Source: Poronia punctata (taxonomy: Eukaryota > Ascomycota > Sordariomycetes > Xylariales > Xylariaceae). From it: a DNA stretch of 64,000 nt. Each line of letters begins with the position of its first letter. Position 1 is the stretch's first letter. The notes beneath the pieces are model-generated. The model made no database searches, was not told the DNA's origin, and saw only the letters and a list, made by a program, of their open reading frames with translations. Shown in pieces: positions 11,982 through 23,404 of this stretch. The position numbers and the translations under genes are program-made. The stretch covers positions 62,001 to 126,000 of the forward strand of contig MU401544.1 in NCBI GenBank assembly GCA_022579005.1. Direction: 5' to 3'.

Positions 11982-12344
11982 GTCTTTTTGATTGGTAAAT
12001 TATACACCTAGGGGTACTAATGTTGCTACCAATTCCAGTTACCGGTAGAAACTGGACTACGGGTAGTTCATAGCTCGGTGGATCCGCACTGTAGACCCCT
12101 ACTTTTACTGTGTAGAATACCTATTACCTACCCCTCTGATAGCGACAGAGACACAAGTCGCGTGTCTAAATCACGCTCAAGAAGAAAGAACTTTTTTGGC
12201 AAGGTTATGGGTTTTCCATTCTATTTATCCAACCTAAGTAGTTGGAAAAAACTGACAGACTGAGCCATCTAAAGTGAAGTGAAGAGGAGAGCATAAAAGC
12301 GTAGGTAAGTATAAAAACAGCATCCACCCCTTTTTAATCCATCT
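11982..12344. other. Short spacer, tRNA-Gly upstream region and GH55 3' end
   Basis: Nothing beyond the likely 3' untranslated region of the minus-strand glucanase gene. Confidence 0.5.
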
Positions 12345-15300
12345 TTATCCACCACAACACGTTTGACAGGCAGGGACATCACCAGGCGATCCACAAGCCC
12401 GACAGTCAAAATCAGAACATGGATCATCATCGCCATCATCTGGTGGGGGGTCGTCGCCAAGTCCACCCTCAAAGGTATATAATAGACATCCGACTTGACA
12501 TGTTCCACCGACGCCGCCATTGTTGCCTTGGAGGAGAGAGAAGATCGTTAGTTGAGTACATACACGGGAGGGAAGAAGAAGAAGAAGAAAAACCCACACT
12601 TGTCATAATTATCACCTAGAATATCAACCGACGTCAGCTCCGTCGTACCCGTACCCAGCGGCGTGATCCAGTCCTGTGCCGACACTTCGGTCACGCATCC
12701 GGGTACCCACTCGCAGCGGTAGTCGTAGTTGACGTCGTACCGATCGGCGTACCGTGCGGCGATCGGCTCGTCGTCGGGACCACGCTCGATCGGGTCGACG
12801 TCCATCCCGCTGAAGTCGATGGCGAACCCGTATTGTTGTCCGGCCTGTATGTCGGCGTGGCCCGGGTAATCTGCTTCGTCGAAGCAATCGATCGGCCCGC
12901 GCGTCAGCGGCGTGATGGACGTAGAAGAAGTGGGAGGGGGCTCGGATGGCGTGCTGGTCGTCGTTGGGGTTGGCCTGATGGTCGTCGTGGGCGCTTCGTA
13001 GCCTCCGGAGCTGGGGTCCTTGGGGTCGTGGAACCCGGGTGGTGCACCCGTTGGTGTGGGCGAGCAGTAGTACCCCGAGCAGATGGTGCCGCCGCATGCC
13101 GTGCTTCCGCCTGCGCAGCTCGGTCCGGCGGTGGGGCCGGATGTGAAGGTGATGATGGTTCCTCCGGCGCCGGCCTCTTCGCGCGAAATCCGCGATTCGA
13201 TGGCCGCGTAGACCGAGTTGGTGTAGGCGTCGCCTAGGGTCATGGTGGCCCAGCGCTCGTCGCCGAATGTGCCGACGGGGGCGGCGGTTTGGTCGCCCAT
13301 CACCACGGTGGAGGAGTCGGATACGCTGATGGAGCAGCCGGTGATGGTCTCGCATAGGGTCGTCGACGACGTTGTTGTGCCGCCCGAGACGAAGTCGGTC
13401 GTGGTGCAGGCCTCGGCCGTCTCCGTCTCGCATTCGGGCTCCGATTCGGTCGTGATCCGGTGGTCTCGTCCGATGGTGATTCGCGGCCAGGGTGGGAGCG
13501 GCCCGCGGATCTGGACGCCGGGGGGTGGGTGGATTAGGTTGATGGGCGGTGGTCCGGGCCCGTAGATTCCCGGCGGTAGGATCCAGTGCCATGACCGGAC
13601 GTGGATGTCGCCCCACGAAATGCAGAAGATGAAGAACCAGGCGGTACAGGGCACGCGCACACCGTCGTCGTCGGGCTCGGGTTCGTCGATCTCTTCGTCT
13701 GACGGTTCTATTCGGACGTAGCCGGGCCAATCGGTGTAGGTGGGTAGAGCCACGACCGTAGACGAGGAACCCGTCTTCCATGCCGTGACCAGGGAACAGT
13801 CCACCGTGGCCACGGCCGTGGCAGGGCCGAGGAACGTGAACACACGCGTGGTCGGACAGGCAAAGCTCAAGGTGAGATCGACCGAGTCTGTGCAGGTTGT
13901 CGCGACAGCAATGGGTGGCGTGGCGAATACGATGGACGTCGTGGCTGGACACTCAATGGTTATAGCGTCAGTGGAGCCTGGGAATGTCACCGTAGTCACA
14001 GTGGCGCCGGGGACAGTAATGGTAGACCTGATGGGAGTATAGTAGGTCGTGCTGGTGGCAAGGCCTGTGCTGCTGCTGGATGGCAAGGTTCCAGGGTCGG
14101 TGAAGCCGATCGGCTCACCCCCTACGATCTGCGGCCAGGGCGGAAGAGTGATGGTTCGAGTGGTCGAGCTGCCTTGGCCGTCTGGCAACGTCACGACGAC
14201 AGGGGGGATATCAACACTGGGAACGACGGTGATGGCCTGTTCGCCCGACGACGTAATGTTGACGTTGGAGTAGGGAATACCGTCGGTAGAGATGGTGGGG
14301 ACGGAGAGGGTTATAGTCGTCGTCGTGGTGAGGAAAACGGTGGTTCCAACACCTCCAATCGTGGTGTCGGTGAAGGCTCCATATTCCAGCGAGGTTGTAT
14401 AACTACTTGGCCGGATGATGGTAGGCGAGGCCAAGGAACTGGTTGGGATGATCAACACGCATGACTGACCGGGACAGCTCACAGTCGGCGAGTCCCAAAT
14501 GGTGGTGTCAACCCATACGACGTCGACGTGGTCGTCCCCAGGGAGAGGCACCCATACGCTCACCTCGGTTGTGAACCCTCGCTGGTTGCCTTCCTGCGGG
14601 ACGTTGGTATCGTCTATACCGCTGGCTATGTCGATGGTAGCTACCGTAAACAGGTTGAAGATGACGACGCCCGTCGAGCCTTTTACCTGCAAGATGCGGT
14701 CCTGGCAGTTGTTGGTATCTATGCAGTCCTGGTAGTACTCGTTGAAGAAACTGTATAATCCAGCAGCGTGGATCATGATGTCTTTGGAGTCGACAATCTG
14801 CAAGCCCCAGGCATAATTGCACCGATCATCCCAGACTTCAGCTTGTACTTCACAGTTGCTAAAGTCGGGATCGTTGGGAAAGGAAGCAGCGGCGCGGAAA
14901 GGCTCAGGAGGTCGGGGGTTGGGCTGAAAATAAGGCGACTCCGTCTGTATATGGCCCATGTATATGCTCTTGGCTCCGCTAACAAGGTAGTTATACAGGA
15001 CCGAGTGCTCAGAGCCACCGCCGTAGAACCACGACGGCCCCTTGGACTCGATGAGCATGCCGCGGGCTCCAAAGACGGAAACCTGGGTCGAGCTGGAATC
15101 GGGTTGGTCTACGATGGACTTGTCGTTGTCATGGTCGCTCACCCACGCCCACACGTTCTCAAAGTACCCGTTCGCCTGAGCGGTGACGCGGAACATGAGC
15201 GACGCAGCGATGCAGTCTGCCTTCTGACTGAACTTGGGACAGGTGCTCAGGTCGAGATCAGTTCCTAAAGCGCCGCCGACGCGGAAGTGCGAGTCCCACA

Positions 15301-17373
15301 TGGCCGCCGCTCCTTGGCTGGCCGCTGCCACGTTCCATTCCATCAGGATAGCGCCGGCAGTAGCTCCTCGGACCGAAAACAACATTTCTGTGATTTCCAT
15401 CTTGCCTGTCTCGCCCCTGTTGCCAACTTGGACCATGACTTTGGGATTCTTCATGTCACTGAAGAAGTAGCCCGAGCCGAGGATCTGAGACCACAGGGAA
15501 CCTTGCACGACCGAACCCGTCGGGATGTGCACCGTAGAACCAACCGCATAGACGCCGGCGGGGAAATATGCAATCTTGTCGTCGTCCAGGGCCTGTCGTA
15601 AGAAGGCGTTGATGCAGGACGCTTGGTCACCGGTCGCATCGTTCTTACACCCGCCGTCGTCAGTCGCAATCAAGAAGGAGTCGAGGCCGTGCTTCTCGTA
15701 CTGCGGCCGAGAGCGTACGTAGAGCCTCCCGTCGTCATCGTTCAGGCCATCACCTCTTCCAGGCGCCGTGACGTCGCCGGTCTCGGTCGAGCTCTCGTCG
15801 CCGTCATACCGTTTCCCCGTGGCCCACAAGTCCGAGTTTCCCGACAATATCGTGCTACCACCCTGGGCCATGACCGGGTTTTCCACGTTGTCGAACACGG
15901 TATTGTCGAGAACAATGTTGGGAGCGGTTGCGAGGTTGTTGGTCAAAACACCCACCTCGACGTTACTGATGGTGGAGTCGATGATGGAGACACTGCCGAT
16001 ACCTTGGCCGTCGTCACCACCAGCACCGGAGATGTTGAAGCCGATGGAGCCACCGTCAATGGTGATCTGTTGCCAGGCCCAGCCCCAGTCCCAAACCATC
16101 TGCACGGCAGTGTTGCAGTCGTTGAAAACCAGGTTGCGCGCCGTGTACTGCTGAGAGCCGGCGCGCCAACCGATATTGCCCCCGTTGAACTCGAGGTCGG
16201 AGACGAAGCCACCGCTGCCGTTCTCGGTAAAGATGCCGACGGCGGTAGTGGTGCTAGTGGTGGGCATATCGAAAACGAGGTTCTGCAACGACGTCGCCTG
16301 AGAGACCTGCCAGTGGATTCCCGTAGGGACGAGGTCTTGGTCGTTCTCGGCCGTCGATTCCGGCATGTCTTTCAGGTCGAAGCGGAAGTTGCGGATCTGG
16401 CGGAAGAACTGATTCTGGTTAATGTACCACTGTTGTCCGGACGCGCCGGGAATATAGGGATCGACGTCGAAGAGGGCGATTCCCTCGAACTCGTCGCAGC
16501 CCTTGATGACGGGCATGTCGTTGGGGTCACCGACAAATTGCGTATAGTAGTACTGAATCACGGGGGAGCAGATTTTGTACGTCCCGCCCGGAAAGAAAAC
16601 TATGGCGCCCTGCGAGAAGGTGTTGCCACAGTCCTGGCCGCATCTGTCTTGCCCGTCGCCGCCAGAATCTTTATTCCAGCTGGCTGAAGCGGCATTGAGT
16701 GTCTCGGTTGTATCTGTGTCTCCGCTGTTGTCGGCGCCAAAGTCGTCAACAACATTGCGGAAGAACTGGTAGTCATCCCCACCAGCTTCCGGTTGCTTTT
16801 TTCCAGGTAAATATCAGCACTGCCATGTCATACATGATTATGAAGGAAAACGAAACAAAAAGACAGCAATATGTCTTTCAGAAACTAGGTAACTCACCCT
16901 TCCCAACGGCCCTAGCCTTGATAGCCAAAAGTCCGAGTCCTGTCTCTTGCGGACGGTACTCTTGAAGCTTGTCGTCTTGGTTCCATTGGACTTGACGTAG
17001 CCGCCGCGAATCACCTTGCCCTCCTGGAGATTCCTTAGGTACTTCTTCAAGCTGCTAGAATAGGGCCAGACCGGGCCATTGTGTCTGCCTTTGTCAGGTG
17101 CGGTCTTGTAATAGTTGTGCTGGTTATCCACCATGTACGCTGGCGCAGGCTAGTGAAGTGAAGTGGAATGAAATGAAAAAAGATCAGCATACTTCCAAAA
17201 ACCTAACCTAGTAAAATGACAGGTTGAGAACTGACTGGCTGACTACCTACCCTTGGGTTGTAAGTGGCCTTGGTTGTGTTCTGCCATGGACCCGTCGGGC
17301 TGGCTATTCCCCCGTGAACCCATTGTGAAAGCCCAACGAGCAAAGCCAAGAGTAGAGAGAGTGACGTCTTCAT
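12345..17373 (-). CDS. Secreted GH55 beta-1,3-glucanase with long Ser/Thr/Pro-rich C-terminal extension
   Basis: Exons (minus): 17373-17251, 17149-16898, 16795-12598, 12526-12345; introns of 101, 102 and 71 nt; 1584 residues. Residues 1-22 form a signal peptide (KTSLSLLLALLVGLSQWVHG). Residues ~130-450 and ~450-880 match the two pectate-lyase-like beta-helix halves of GH55 (YQFFRNVVDDFGAD, DRCGQDCGNTFSQGAIVFFP, SPVIQYYYTQF; then IAYFPAGVYAVGSTVHIPTG, YFENVWAWVSDHD). GH55 enzymes hydrolyse beta-1,3-glucan, usually exo-acting, outside the cell. The remaining ~700 residues carry Thr/Ser-rich segments, a repeated LPPWP motif, and a cysteine-rich end (CQVGC, CSDFDCRAC, CQTCCGG). The family is usually ~750-900 residues, so the tail roughly doubles it. 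The last donor is a choice: GTGGGT at 12597 is used here, GTGATA 15 nt earlier in the transcript is also in phase. Confidence 0.88.
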
Positions 17374-18542
17374 GGTTTGTACCTAACCTAACCTAAACCT
17401 ACGACATCAGCGCAGATATGGAGGAAGAGTTGAAAACGAAACACGGAAAAAGGACGATACTTGATAGACGAACGACACTAAAGAAAGGGGATTCGTCCAT
17501 CATTTTCACCAAAAAACACCGCCGGCTACCGGCTACCGGACATACCCCCCGTCCCCATGAAATCCGACAGTTTTGCGTGCCTCGAGATCCTACAAAGACC
17601 CAACCTGCATAACTCATCCCATTTAAAAAAAAAAAAAAAAACCCCTTTCCCATCGCGTGTATCGTCAAAGAGTCACAAGGGCATACATAGGCTTGCACGG
17701 TCCGTCGGACGGAATCGGTCCTACTCACCCTGTTCGAGGTGAGTCTGGATCGTGAGAGAAAGCGGCACAGAAATATTTTTCATATCACGGTTGCAAGTTG
17801 GTAAGTAGGGTGGTAGTCCGCATTGCATTCGTCAAGATCAAGAGATATTTTATCCATGTAAGCTGATATGTAGATACATTCGCCTCGCCTCGACATGGGG
17901 AATGAGGAGGCAGGCCAAAAATATATTATCATGACAAGGAATGTTTTGCAAAAGTATCGCGACGCGTGGTCAGCTGGACAGCTCCCATGTTCAACATTTG
18001 TAATTCTCTATATTCACAGATAACGGGGTGGAATTACCTACCTATATTGCGGCCGCCGCGTGAGTTGTACGTGGGACCATGGGAGGATGTCGATGTTCTA
18101 GATTCATTCATATGCGGCATGGTTCGATAAAGTGCAGCCAACAGATTACAGGGCGGCGTAGCGACGTTCATCGAATGTTTGATTCACCTAAACCCAAGAA
18201 CGACGCCGAAAAAAGAATATACGATGTTATCAAACGTGGCTAACCGACCATTGATACTACGGTCTGGGATCTTGCGCCCATCTGCCCAAGGTATACATGA
18301 AGAGTTTTGATGCATACGAGACCAGTGTGTACCTATAAGTTACCAACCCGTCCTTTTACCTTTACCTATTCCCTTTTCTTTCAAACGGCCGATAAAAGAC
18401 CAAACCACCAATACTATTTATTCAGCTTTTGTGTGCTCTTGAATTCCTACCAAGCCTTCAACCTCAAACCTCCAACCTCACCACCAGATAAATCCCCCCC
18501 CAAAAAAAACCTCATCACCAGACATCATCAAAAAGTCCCACC
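17374..18542. other. 1.2-kb spacer: divergent upstream regions of GH55 and a small secreted protein
   Basis: Contains CCTAA pentamers just upstream of the GH55 start, an A17 run near 17.63 kb, and a C/A-rich leader immediately before the ATG at 18543. No gene seen. Confidence 0.55.
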
Positions 18543-19100
18543 ATGATTTCCAAACTCCTCCCCCTCCTCCCTCTACTCACCAACATGGCGGCCCTCGCAG
18601 CCCCAGCCCCAACCACCAACAACAACAACCCCCGCGCCCCCCAAATATGCTACGAGACCGAAACCCCCTCCCTAAACTGCTACACCAGCCCGGACAACAT
18701 CCCCCAAGACGTCACCGTCTCCGACGTGCGATTCATAGCGTCCTACCTCCGGTCCTACGGCGCACAAGTCCGTACAGGAAGAATATTCTCCATGGCGGCG
18801 ACCGACGCGCCCGACTGCGGAGAATGGCTCCTGTACGCGCACGGGACGGCGCAGGCGTTCGCCAAACACGTCGATAACACAGTCGATTCGGCCGTGCTCT
18901 TTGCCGATATCGCCACCACGATCGATGGGGGAGTTAATGGGAATGGTAATAGTACGGGTCTGCTTGGTTGTGGGACGGATGGGGGGTCTCTGGGTGTCGT
19001 TGTTGATTCTACGAATCCGACGTATAGTGGATCGACGTACCCGGCTGGATTCGTTACCGAGGGGATTATTGTCAAGATTGTGGCTGCTTCGGGGGTGTAA
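18543..19100 (+). CDS. Small secreted protein with four cysteines
   Basis: Single exon, 185 residues; start context CCCACCATG is good. Residues 1-20 form a hydrophobic signal peptide ending LAA-APAP. A Thr/Asn-rich linker precedes a compact domain with four cysteines (QICYE, LNCYT, DCGEW, LLGCGT), an even number consistent with two disulfides. Recognisable features are SYLRSYGAQVRTGRIF, WLLYAHGTAQAFAKHV and LFADIATTIDGG. I recall similar uncharacterised secreted proteins across Sordariomycetes but no assigned function. It sits beside wall-degrading enzyme genes. An apoplastic role, including effector-like activity, is possible but is inference only. Confidence 0.82.
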   Translation: MISKLLPLLPLLTNMAALAAPAPTTNNNNPRAPQICYETETPSLNCYTSPDNIPQDVTVSDVRFIASYLRSYGAQVRTGRIFSMAATDAPDCGEWLLYAHGTAQAFAKHVDNTVDSAVLFADIATTIDGGVNGNGNSTGLLGCGTDGGSLGVVVDSTNPTYSGSTYPAGFVTEGIIVKIVAASGV

Positions 19101-19104
19101 AATA

Positions 19105-19132
19105 CCTAACCTAACCTAACCTAACCTAACCT
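19105..19132. repeat. CCTAA pentamer array just after a stop codon
   Basis: Five tandem CCTAA units plus a partial one begin 4 nt after the stop of the small secreted protein. The unit is one C short of the telomeric CCCTAA hexamer. Confidence 0.9.
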
Positions 19133-20959
19133 TCCCGGGGGTGTTGGAGACTAGATTTAGAAGTTTGTTTGGAAAATGAAGTGATAGATAGATAGATAGA
19201 TAGGGCTTGGGGACAAAAGATACGGTACTGTACTCGCTCCACCAATTGCAGATGATTGCTTACTTAAAGTACTTACCTACTTAGACTGAAAATAGTATAA
19301 GACCCTATAAACCTTGTTCCTTTACTCTACTCTACCTACTTATTGCCGTCCCTAAGATAGACGTTAAAATTCTACTACTACTTATTGCCGTCTTCTCCAA
19401 ACTGCGACTACTCTTGTAAGTATAATCTATAACAAGGGGGTGGATCCCATAGCTATTACAACCAATTACCTAACCCACCCCACCCCCCCTAACCTAGAGG
19501 CTAGTTAGTTAGACCTAGGTACTTACTTATATGTCAACCCCGGACTTGAGCAACGGCTCGTTAACGCGGGTTATGTTTCCCGTCCCGTCCCGCCCAGGGG
19601 TCGTGACTCGTGAGTTCTAGTAAGGATATTATTATAATAAACAAATTACATAGCGCGCCCCTTTTCAACATTCTACTTCACTTTAACTTGAGAAGTTATT
19701 TATTACTACTAAGCCTTACCGGTAGCCTACTTTATTTATTATACGTAACCAAGTACTTAGGTTAGGTCCTAACCTAGATGATTGAATTGAATTGACTTGA
19801 CTTGGTGTGATCCGAAGGACGTTCGTTGGTTCTGTACAAGTAATTAGCTTAGTCCCTATTACATATACATACCCCTACAGTATACTGTCTGTCTACACTA
19901 TTTTACATAATCTAGAACCTTTGATTTAGAACCAACTGCAGCCCTTTTGCTAAGCGAGGCTCGACGTAGATATGATCATATGAATCCCGTGTTAGAATCC
20001 TTCGAGAACACGGCCTTAACCGGGAAATTCCAGATTCTACATGGTTCAGCTTGTTAGATAATCCTTCCCTGCGAGTAGGGGGTCCTCTGACTCTACTCTC
20101 CAACAGACTCCAAAACCCCGCTAAAGAACAACAACTCCATCTCGGTCATGCAGGGACATTTAGGAAATACTACGTAGAACCCTGGTGTTCGGTGTTACCT
20201 TGAGGCTTACGGTATTTAGCCAAGGCGTAATGTTTTACACACTATACTGATGATGCCCGCTATAGAGATTATTCTGACCAACAACCAACAACTGCGCCAC
20301 CAACTTGCCTACTAAACCCCCAATGTAAACCTCGTCACATCACCTTTGTCCGGGATAGGAAAGCTCACCGTCGTTGCCGCCTACCTACAGTTAATCTTTA
20401 TCACGAGCGTCATCCTTCTGTCTTACCGTATCTGACTCTCAAGCTATTCATCTCGCCTATTCCAGCCCAGCGGTGAGAACATCCCCAATGTTGGTTCATA
20501 GATTTGATTCTTGGCACGGGATCCGGAGATACATCATATCAAATCATGTCCTCGGGTGTTTTATCCCAATATACCTTACGGATGCGTATCCCGAAAGTTC
20601 ACGCTTATCAAGCATCATATTTCAAAATCTAGGCCTCGTATGACCTGTAAGACATGAACGGCGTATTCTTGCCGAGTATGCCACCAGCTTTTCACAACCA
20701 ACGGTCCTTCCTTGGGGAGACCATGACACATACATGGCTGGGCTCGGGTCCGGCGGGATGAGTTGTCGGCGTGCCCTCGTGTGTGTCTCGAGCTGGCTGA
20801 CGGGCGCGTTTTTTAACACGGCGACCTAGACTCCTCACAAGCAGCTCTACGTAGCTACACTATCATCGTTGTTTTCCCTTCCTGTCACCGTGGATTTTTG
20901 ACTTCACCACTGGACCTTCTCGCGCAGCCACTTATGTGCTTGCTCATGCTTTTACCAAG
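19133..20959. other. 1.8-kb AT-rich spacer
   Basis: Holds GATA repeats (about 19185-19203), CCTAA/TTAGG tracts and A/T runs. Contains the upstream region of the protease gene. No supported gene. Confidence 0.6.
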
Positions 20960-20963
20960 ATGA
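20934..20963 (+). promoter_or_regulatory. Upstream ORF whose stop overlaps the protease start codon (ATGA)
   Basis: A nine-codon ORF starts at ATG 20934 (second in-frame ATG at 20946) and ends at TGA 20961-20963. The protease ATG is 20960-20962, so stop and start share the sequence ATGA. If the mRNA 5' end lies upstream of 20934, translation of the protease would need leaky scanning or reinitiation. The transcript start is not visible from sequence. Confidence 0.45.
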
Positions 20964-22209
20964 CGAGAATCTCTTCTTTTTTGGGGCTGATTGCCATCGT
21001 CCTTAGCATCGTGCCTGGCATCTCGGCCGTAGACATCCCCGATATCTTTACGCTTCACCCCGGGAATAACGATGGGGGCTGCGGTGCACGAGACGCTATC
21101 TTGGACCTATGGCTCAGCGAGGGCATCGACAGTCTTTATACCGCCATAGTTGCCATTGACGATTACCGCAACGACATCCGGGTTCGTAGGTCCATGTCGG
21201 TAATCTTTGGCATAAGAAACAATGCGCGAGCCAACACAGGCCCAGGCACTCCAGTTGGCCTGGTCAGACGTAAGGGCTACCCAGCAGGATATGCCTATCC
21301 TTTCAATTCTTCCTTTGTCCTGGCCGTTTTTCCCACCCGTGATTATGACTAACGTTGTGGCCAGAGTACCTGCAATACATCTTGAACTTCTTCAACAACG
21401 AAAACAACCAGTACGTCAAGAACGAGTATTGGCTATTCTGCGACAGCACGTTCCTGTCCCTGCACGAGCCCTCCTCCCCGGCGCTCGACTTCCGAAACAA
21501 CGTAATCCACGACCAGAATGGCGACCCCGTGCCCATCTCGGCCGTGCCCTTGTACGCCCAGCGCCTGGCCGATGATCCGAACAACGAGCCGTGGTGGGCA
21601 GGCGAGATAACGGACCTCTACGCCTACTACTTCACCGTGAACGATTTTGGCGGCAACTACTGCCAGACCGACGAACTCGGCGTCACTGCACGGTCCGAGT
21701 TCCTGGTGCGAAATGCCGCCGGCAACGCAGTACCTCGGGATCCCGACGTGGCAAGCGTCATCATCTGCCCCTACGCCTTCGACTCCAACCATCGACCGGA
21801 CAACTACGGAGACGCCAACAATCTCATCCGGGATGGCACGAACCTGGCCGACGCGGTGCCCAAGAGCGCGACGCTCCTGCACGAGATGTTCCATGCTATC
21901 GGGAGAAGCGACTTCCTTGGAGGCAGCGCTGAAACATGTGCGTACCCCATTAACCTATATAGTAGGCCTACTATATAGCACCTCGACTTGACTAACTCGT
22001 GTCCGATAGACGATATTGCCAGTTGCCTGAACCTTGCCAACAGCAACAGCGGGTCAGCACGGCAAAACCCCGAGAGCTACGTCTTCTTTGTCGCCCACAT
22101 GTTTCACCTGTTTGGGACGGCAAATGGTGAACCTTGGGACATCCAAACGAACTGGGATTTTCGTCTGCAGGGTACCGGCCAGAACCGCATTTTCGGAGCT
22201 TTCCGCTAG
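20960..22209 (+). CDS. Secreted HExxH metalloprotease, M35-like (lysine-specific endopeptidase/deuterolysin type)
   Basis: Exons 20960-21269, 21365-21937, 22010-22209; introns of 95 and 72 nt, both with a GACTAAC branch site; 360 residues. Signal peptide of ~23 residues (ISSFLGLIAIVLSIVPGISA). The zinc motif is HEMFH at 276-280. About 30 residues later, ETYDDIASCLNLANS and NPESYVFFVAHMFHLFG fit the end of M35-like domains, where an Asp after the HExxH helix is the third ligand and an (N/A)ESY segment lies on the active-site helix. The second intron splits the Tyr codon of ETY; reading through it would give a false Cys and early stop. Expected role: extracellular protein degradation. It lies tail to tail with the next gene (271 bp apart). 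The family call is from motifs only; substrate preference is unknown. Confidence 0.82.
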
Positions 22210-22480
22210 CTTAGGGACAGCTCGAAGCCTTGAACGAGTGAGCGAGTAGTGTCTGATAGGCGTGTCGAAGCACAATTGGTTAGAACGCAAGGTATGCATC
22301 GTGGTATACCTTACTGGGGTTTACGGTAGAGCCTGGGATTAGTTATGTAGTTAGCCAGCCAGACTCGAGATACAAAGTCAAACGCGTCATGCGCCGCATA
22401 TACCTTTTGTTTCTCATTCATTTCTCCCGTGTTTATCTCTCACGTACCCAACTCTTGCATAAGCTCATCCTCCTCCTGCT

Positions 22481-23404
22481 CTACAGGGGTTCGAAGCGGG
22501 GGATTTCCCGAATATCCCAACGCTCCTGTTTCCAAGCCGTAACTGGAGGCATTGTTTTGGCAGCTGATTCCTCCCACGACGCCTTGGCCTGTGCATCTTT
22601 CGCCAACGCCTCCTCGAGCTCCGGCGTGACGTCCATCCGGCTCGGCCAGAGGCGGAATTCGCAGAGAATCGTCCGGCCTTTTGCCTTTCCCCCCTCGGCA
22701 TTCACGAAATTGTCTCTCACCCACCCGTCCTCACCAATTACCGAGAACCAGACGGTATAGTGCTGCCATGCGAAATTCCTATGCAGTCTGATTGACTCGG
22801 ACCCGCGCGGGAAGAAGCGGAAGGCTTCCGTCACTTTGTCGTGCCACGACCGCTCTGTGGCCTCGTCGGCGGCCGGCATCGAGAAGGCGGTCAAAGTCAC
22901 GCGGCCCTCGACGTTCGCCGTAGGAGATTCCTTGACGTGTTTCAAGGCGAGGAATCGCGATGATGATGATGATGATAACAATGACGATGCATCGTCCAAA
23001 GTCAAACGTCTGAGCGCGGACCCTGGCTCGATGGAGACTCGGGCCGGGTTGTGCTCGTGGAGGTTCTGCAGAAACTCAACACAAGCATGGGATGACTGGA
23101 AGTTCTTCAAGTCCTCAAGTGTCGTCCAGACTGTTGGTAGCGTCGAGTCAGTACAAACAAAAATGAATCGGTCTAGTTGCGAACGTTGACACCAACCGAT
23201 AATGTAAACAGCCTGCTCCGGGTCCTCGACCATTCTTCCGAGCGAGATTCTTCCCAAACCCTCCACACTCGCAAGTGGTCCGACGTGGACATCCTCGTCG
23301 TCGACAGACCATGTCGGCCACTCCTGGTCACGGGGTAAATGAAACCTTGTCCATGTTGTTATGCCTTTTCCCAGCTGTCTGGCCGATTGCTTAGCGCGAG
23401 CCAT
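22481..23404 (-). CDS. Conserved-type hypothetical protein, 307 residues
   Basis: Single exon with an ATG start (MARAKQSARQLGKGITTWTR). No signal peptide and no membrane segment. It begins with a stretch that ends in GRISLGRMVEDPEQAVYIIG and has two regions of similar character: EDLKNFQSSHACVEFLQNL in the first half and a Trp-rich second half (WQHYTVWFSVIG, CEFRLWPSRMDV). A Ser run (LLSSSSSSRFLAL) joins them. The pattern is reminiscent of paired ABM-like alpha/beta-barrel repeats found in many fungal proteins, but I cannot show this from sequence alone. The long uninterrupted frame with balanced composition supports a real gene. Function unknown. Confidence 0.72.
   Translation of the reverse strand: MARAKQSARQLGKGITTWTRFHLPRDQEWPTWSVDDEDVHVGPLASVEGLGRISLGRMVEDPEQAVYIIGWCQRSQLDRFIFVCTDSTLPTVWTTLEDLKNFQSSHACVEFLQNLHEHNPARVSIEPGSALRRLTLDDASSLLSSSSSSRFLALKHVKESPTANVEGRVTLTAFSMPAADEATERSWHDKVTEAFRFFPRGSESIRLHRNFAWQHYTVWFSVIGEDGWVRDNFVNAEGGKAKGRTILCEFRLWPSRMDVTPELEEALAKDAQAKASWEESAAKTMPPVTAWKQERWDIREIPRFEPL

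Noticed and set aside
12624..13952. A 442-codon open frame on the minus strand overlapping the GH55 tail
   Set aside because: It is a second frame of the GC-rich, Thr/Ser-coding exon; the product is His/Arg-rich with no domain, while the GH55 frame is continuous with the catalytic part.
15623..16687. A 354-codon plus-strand frame antisense to GH55
   Set aside because: It mirrors the GH55 coding frame in codon structure, shows no motif and starts inside the catalytic domain.
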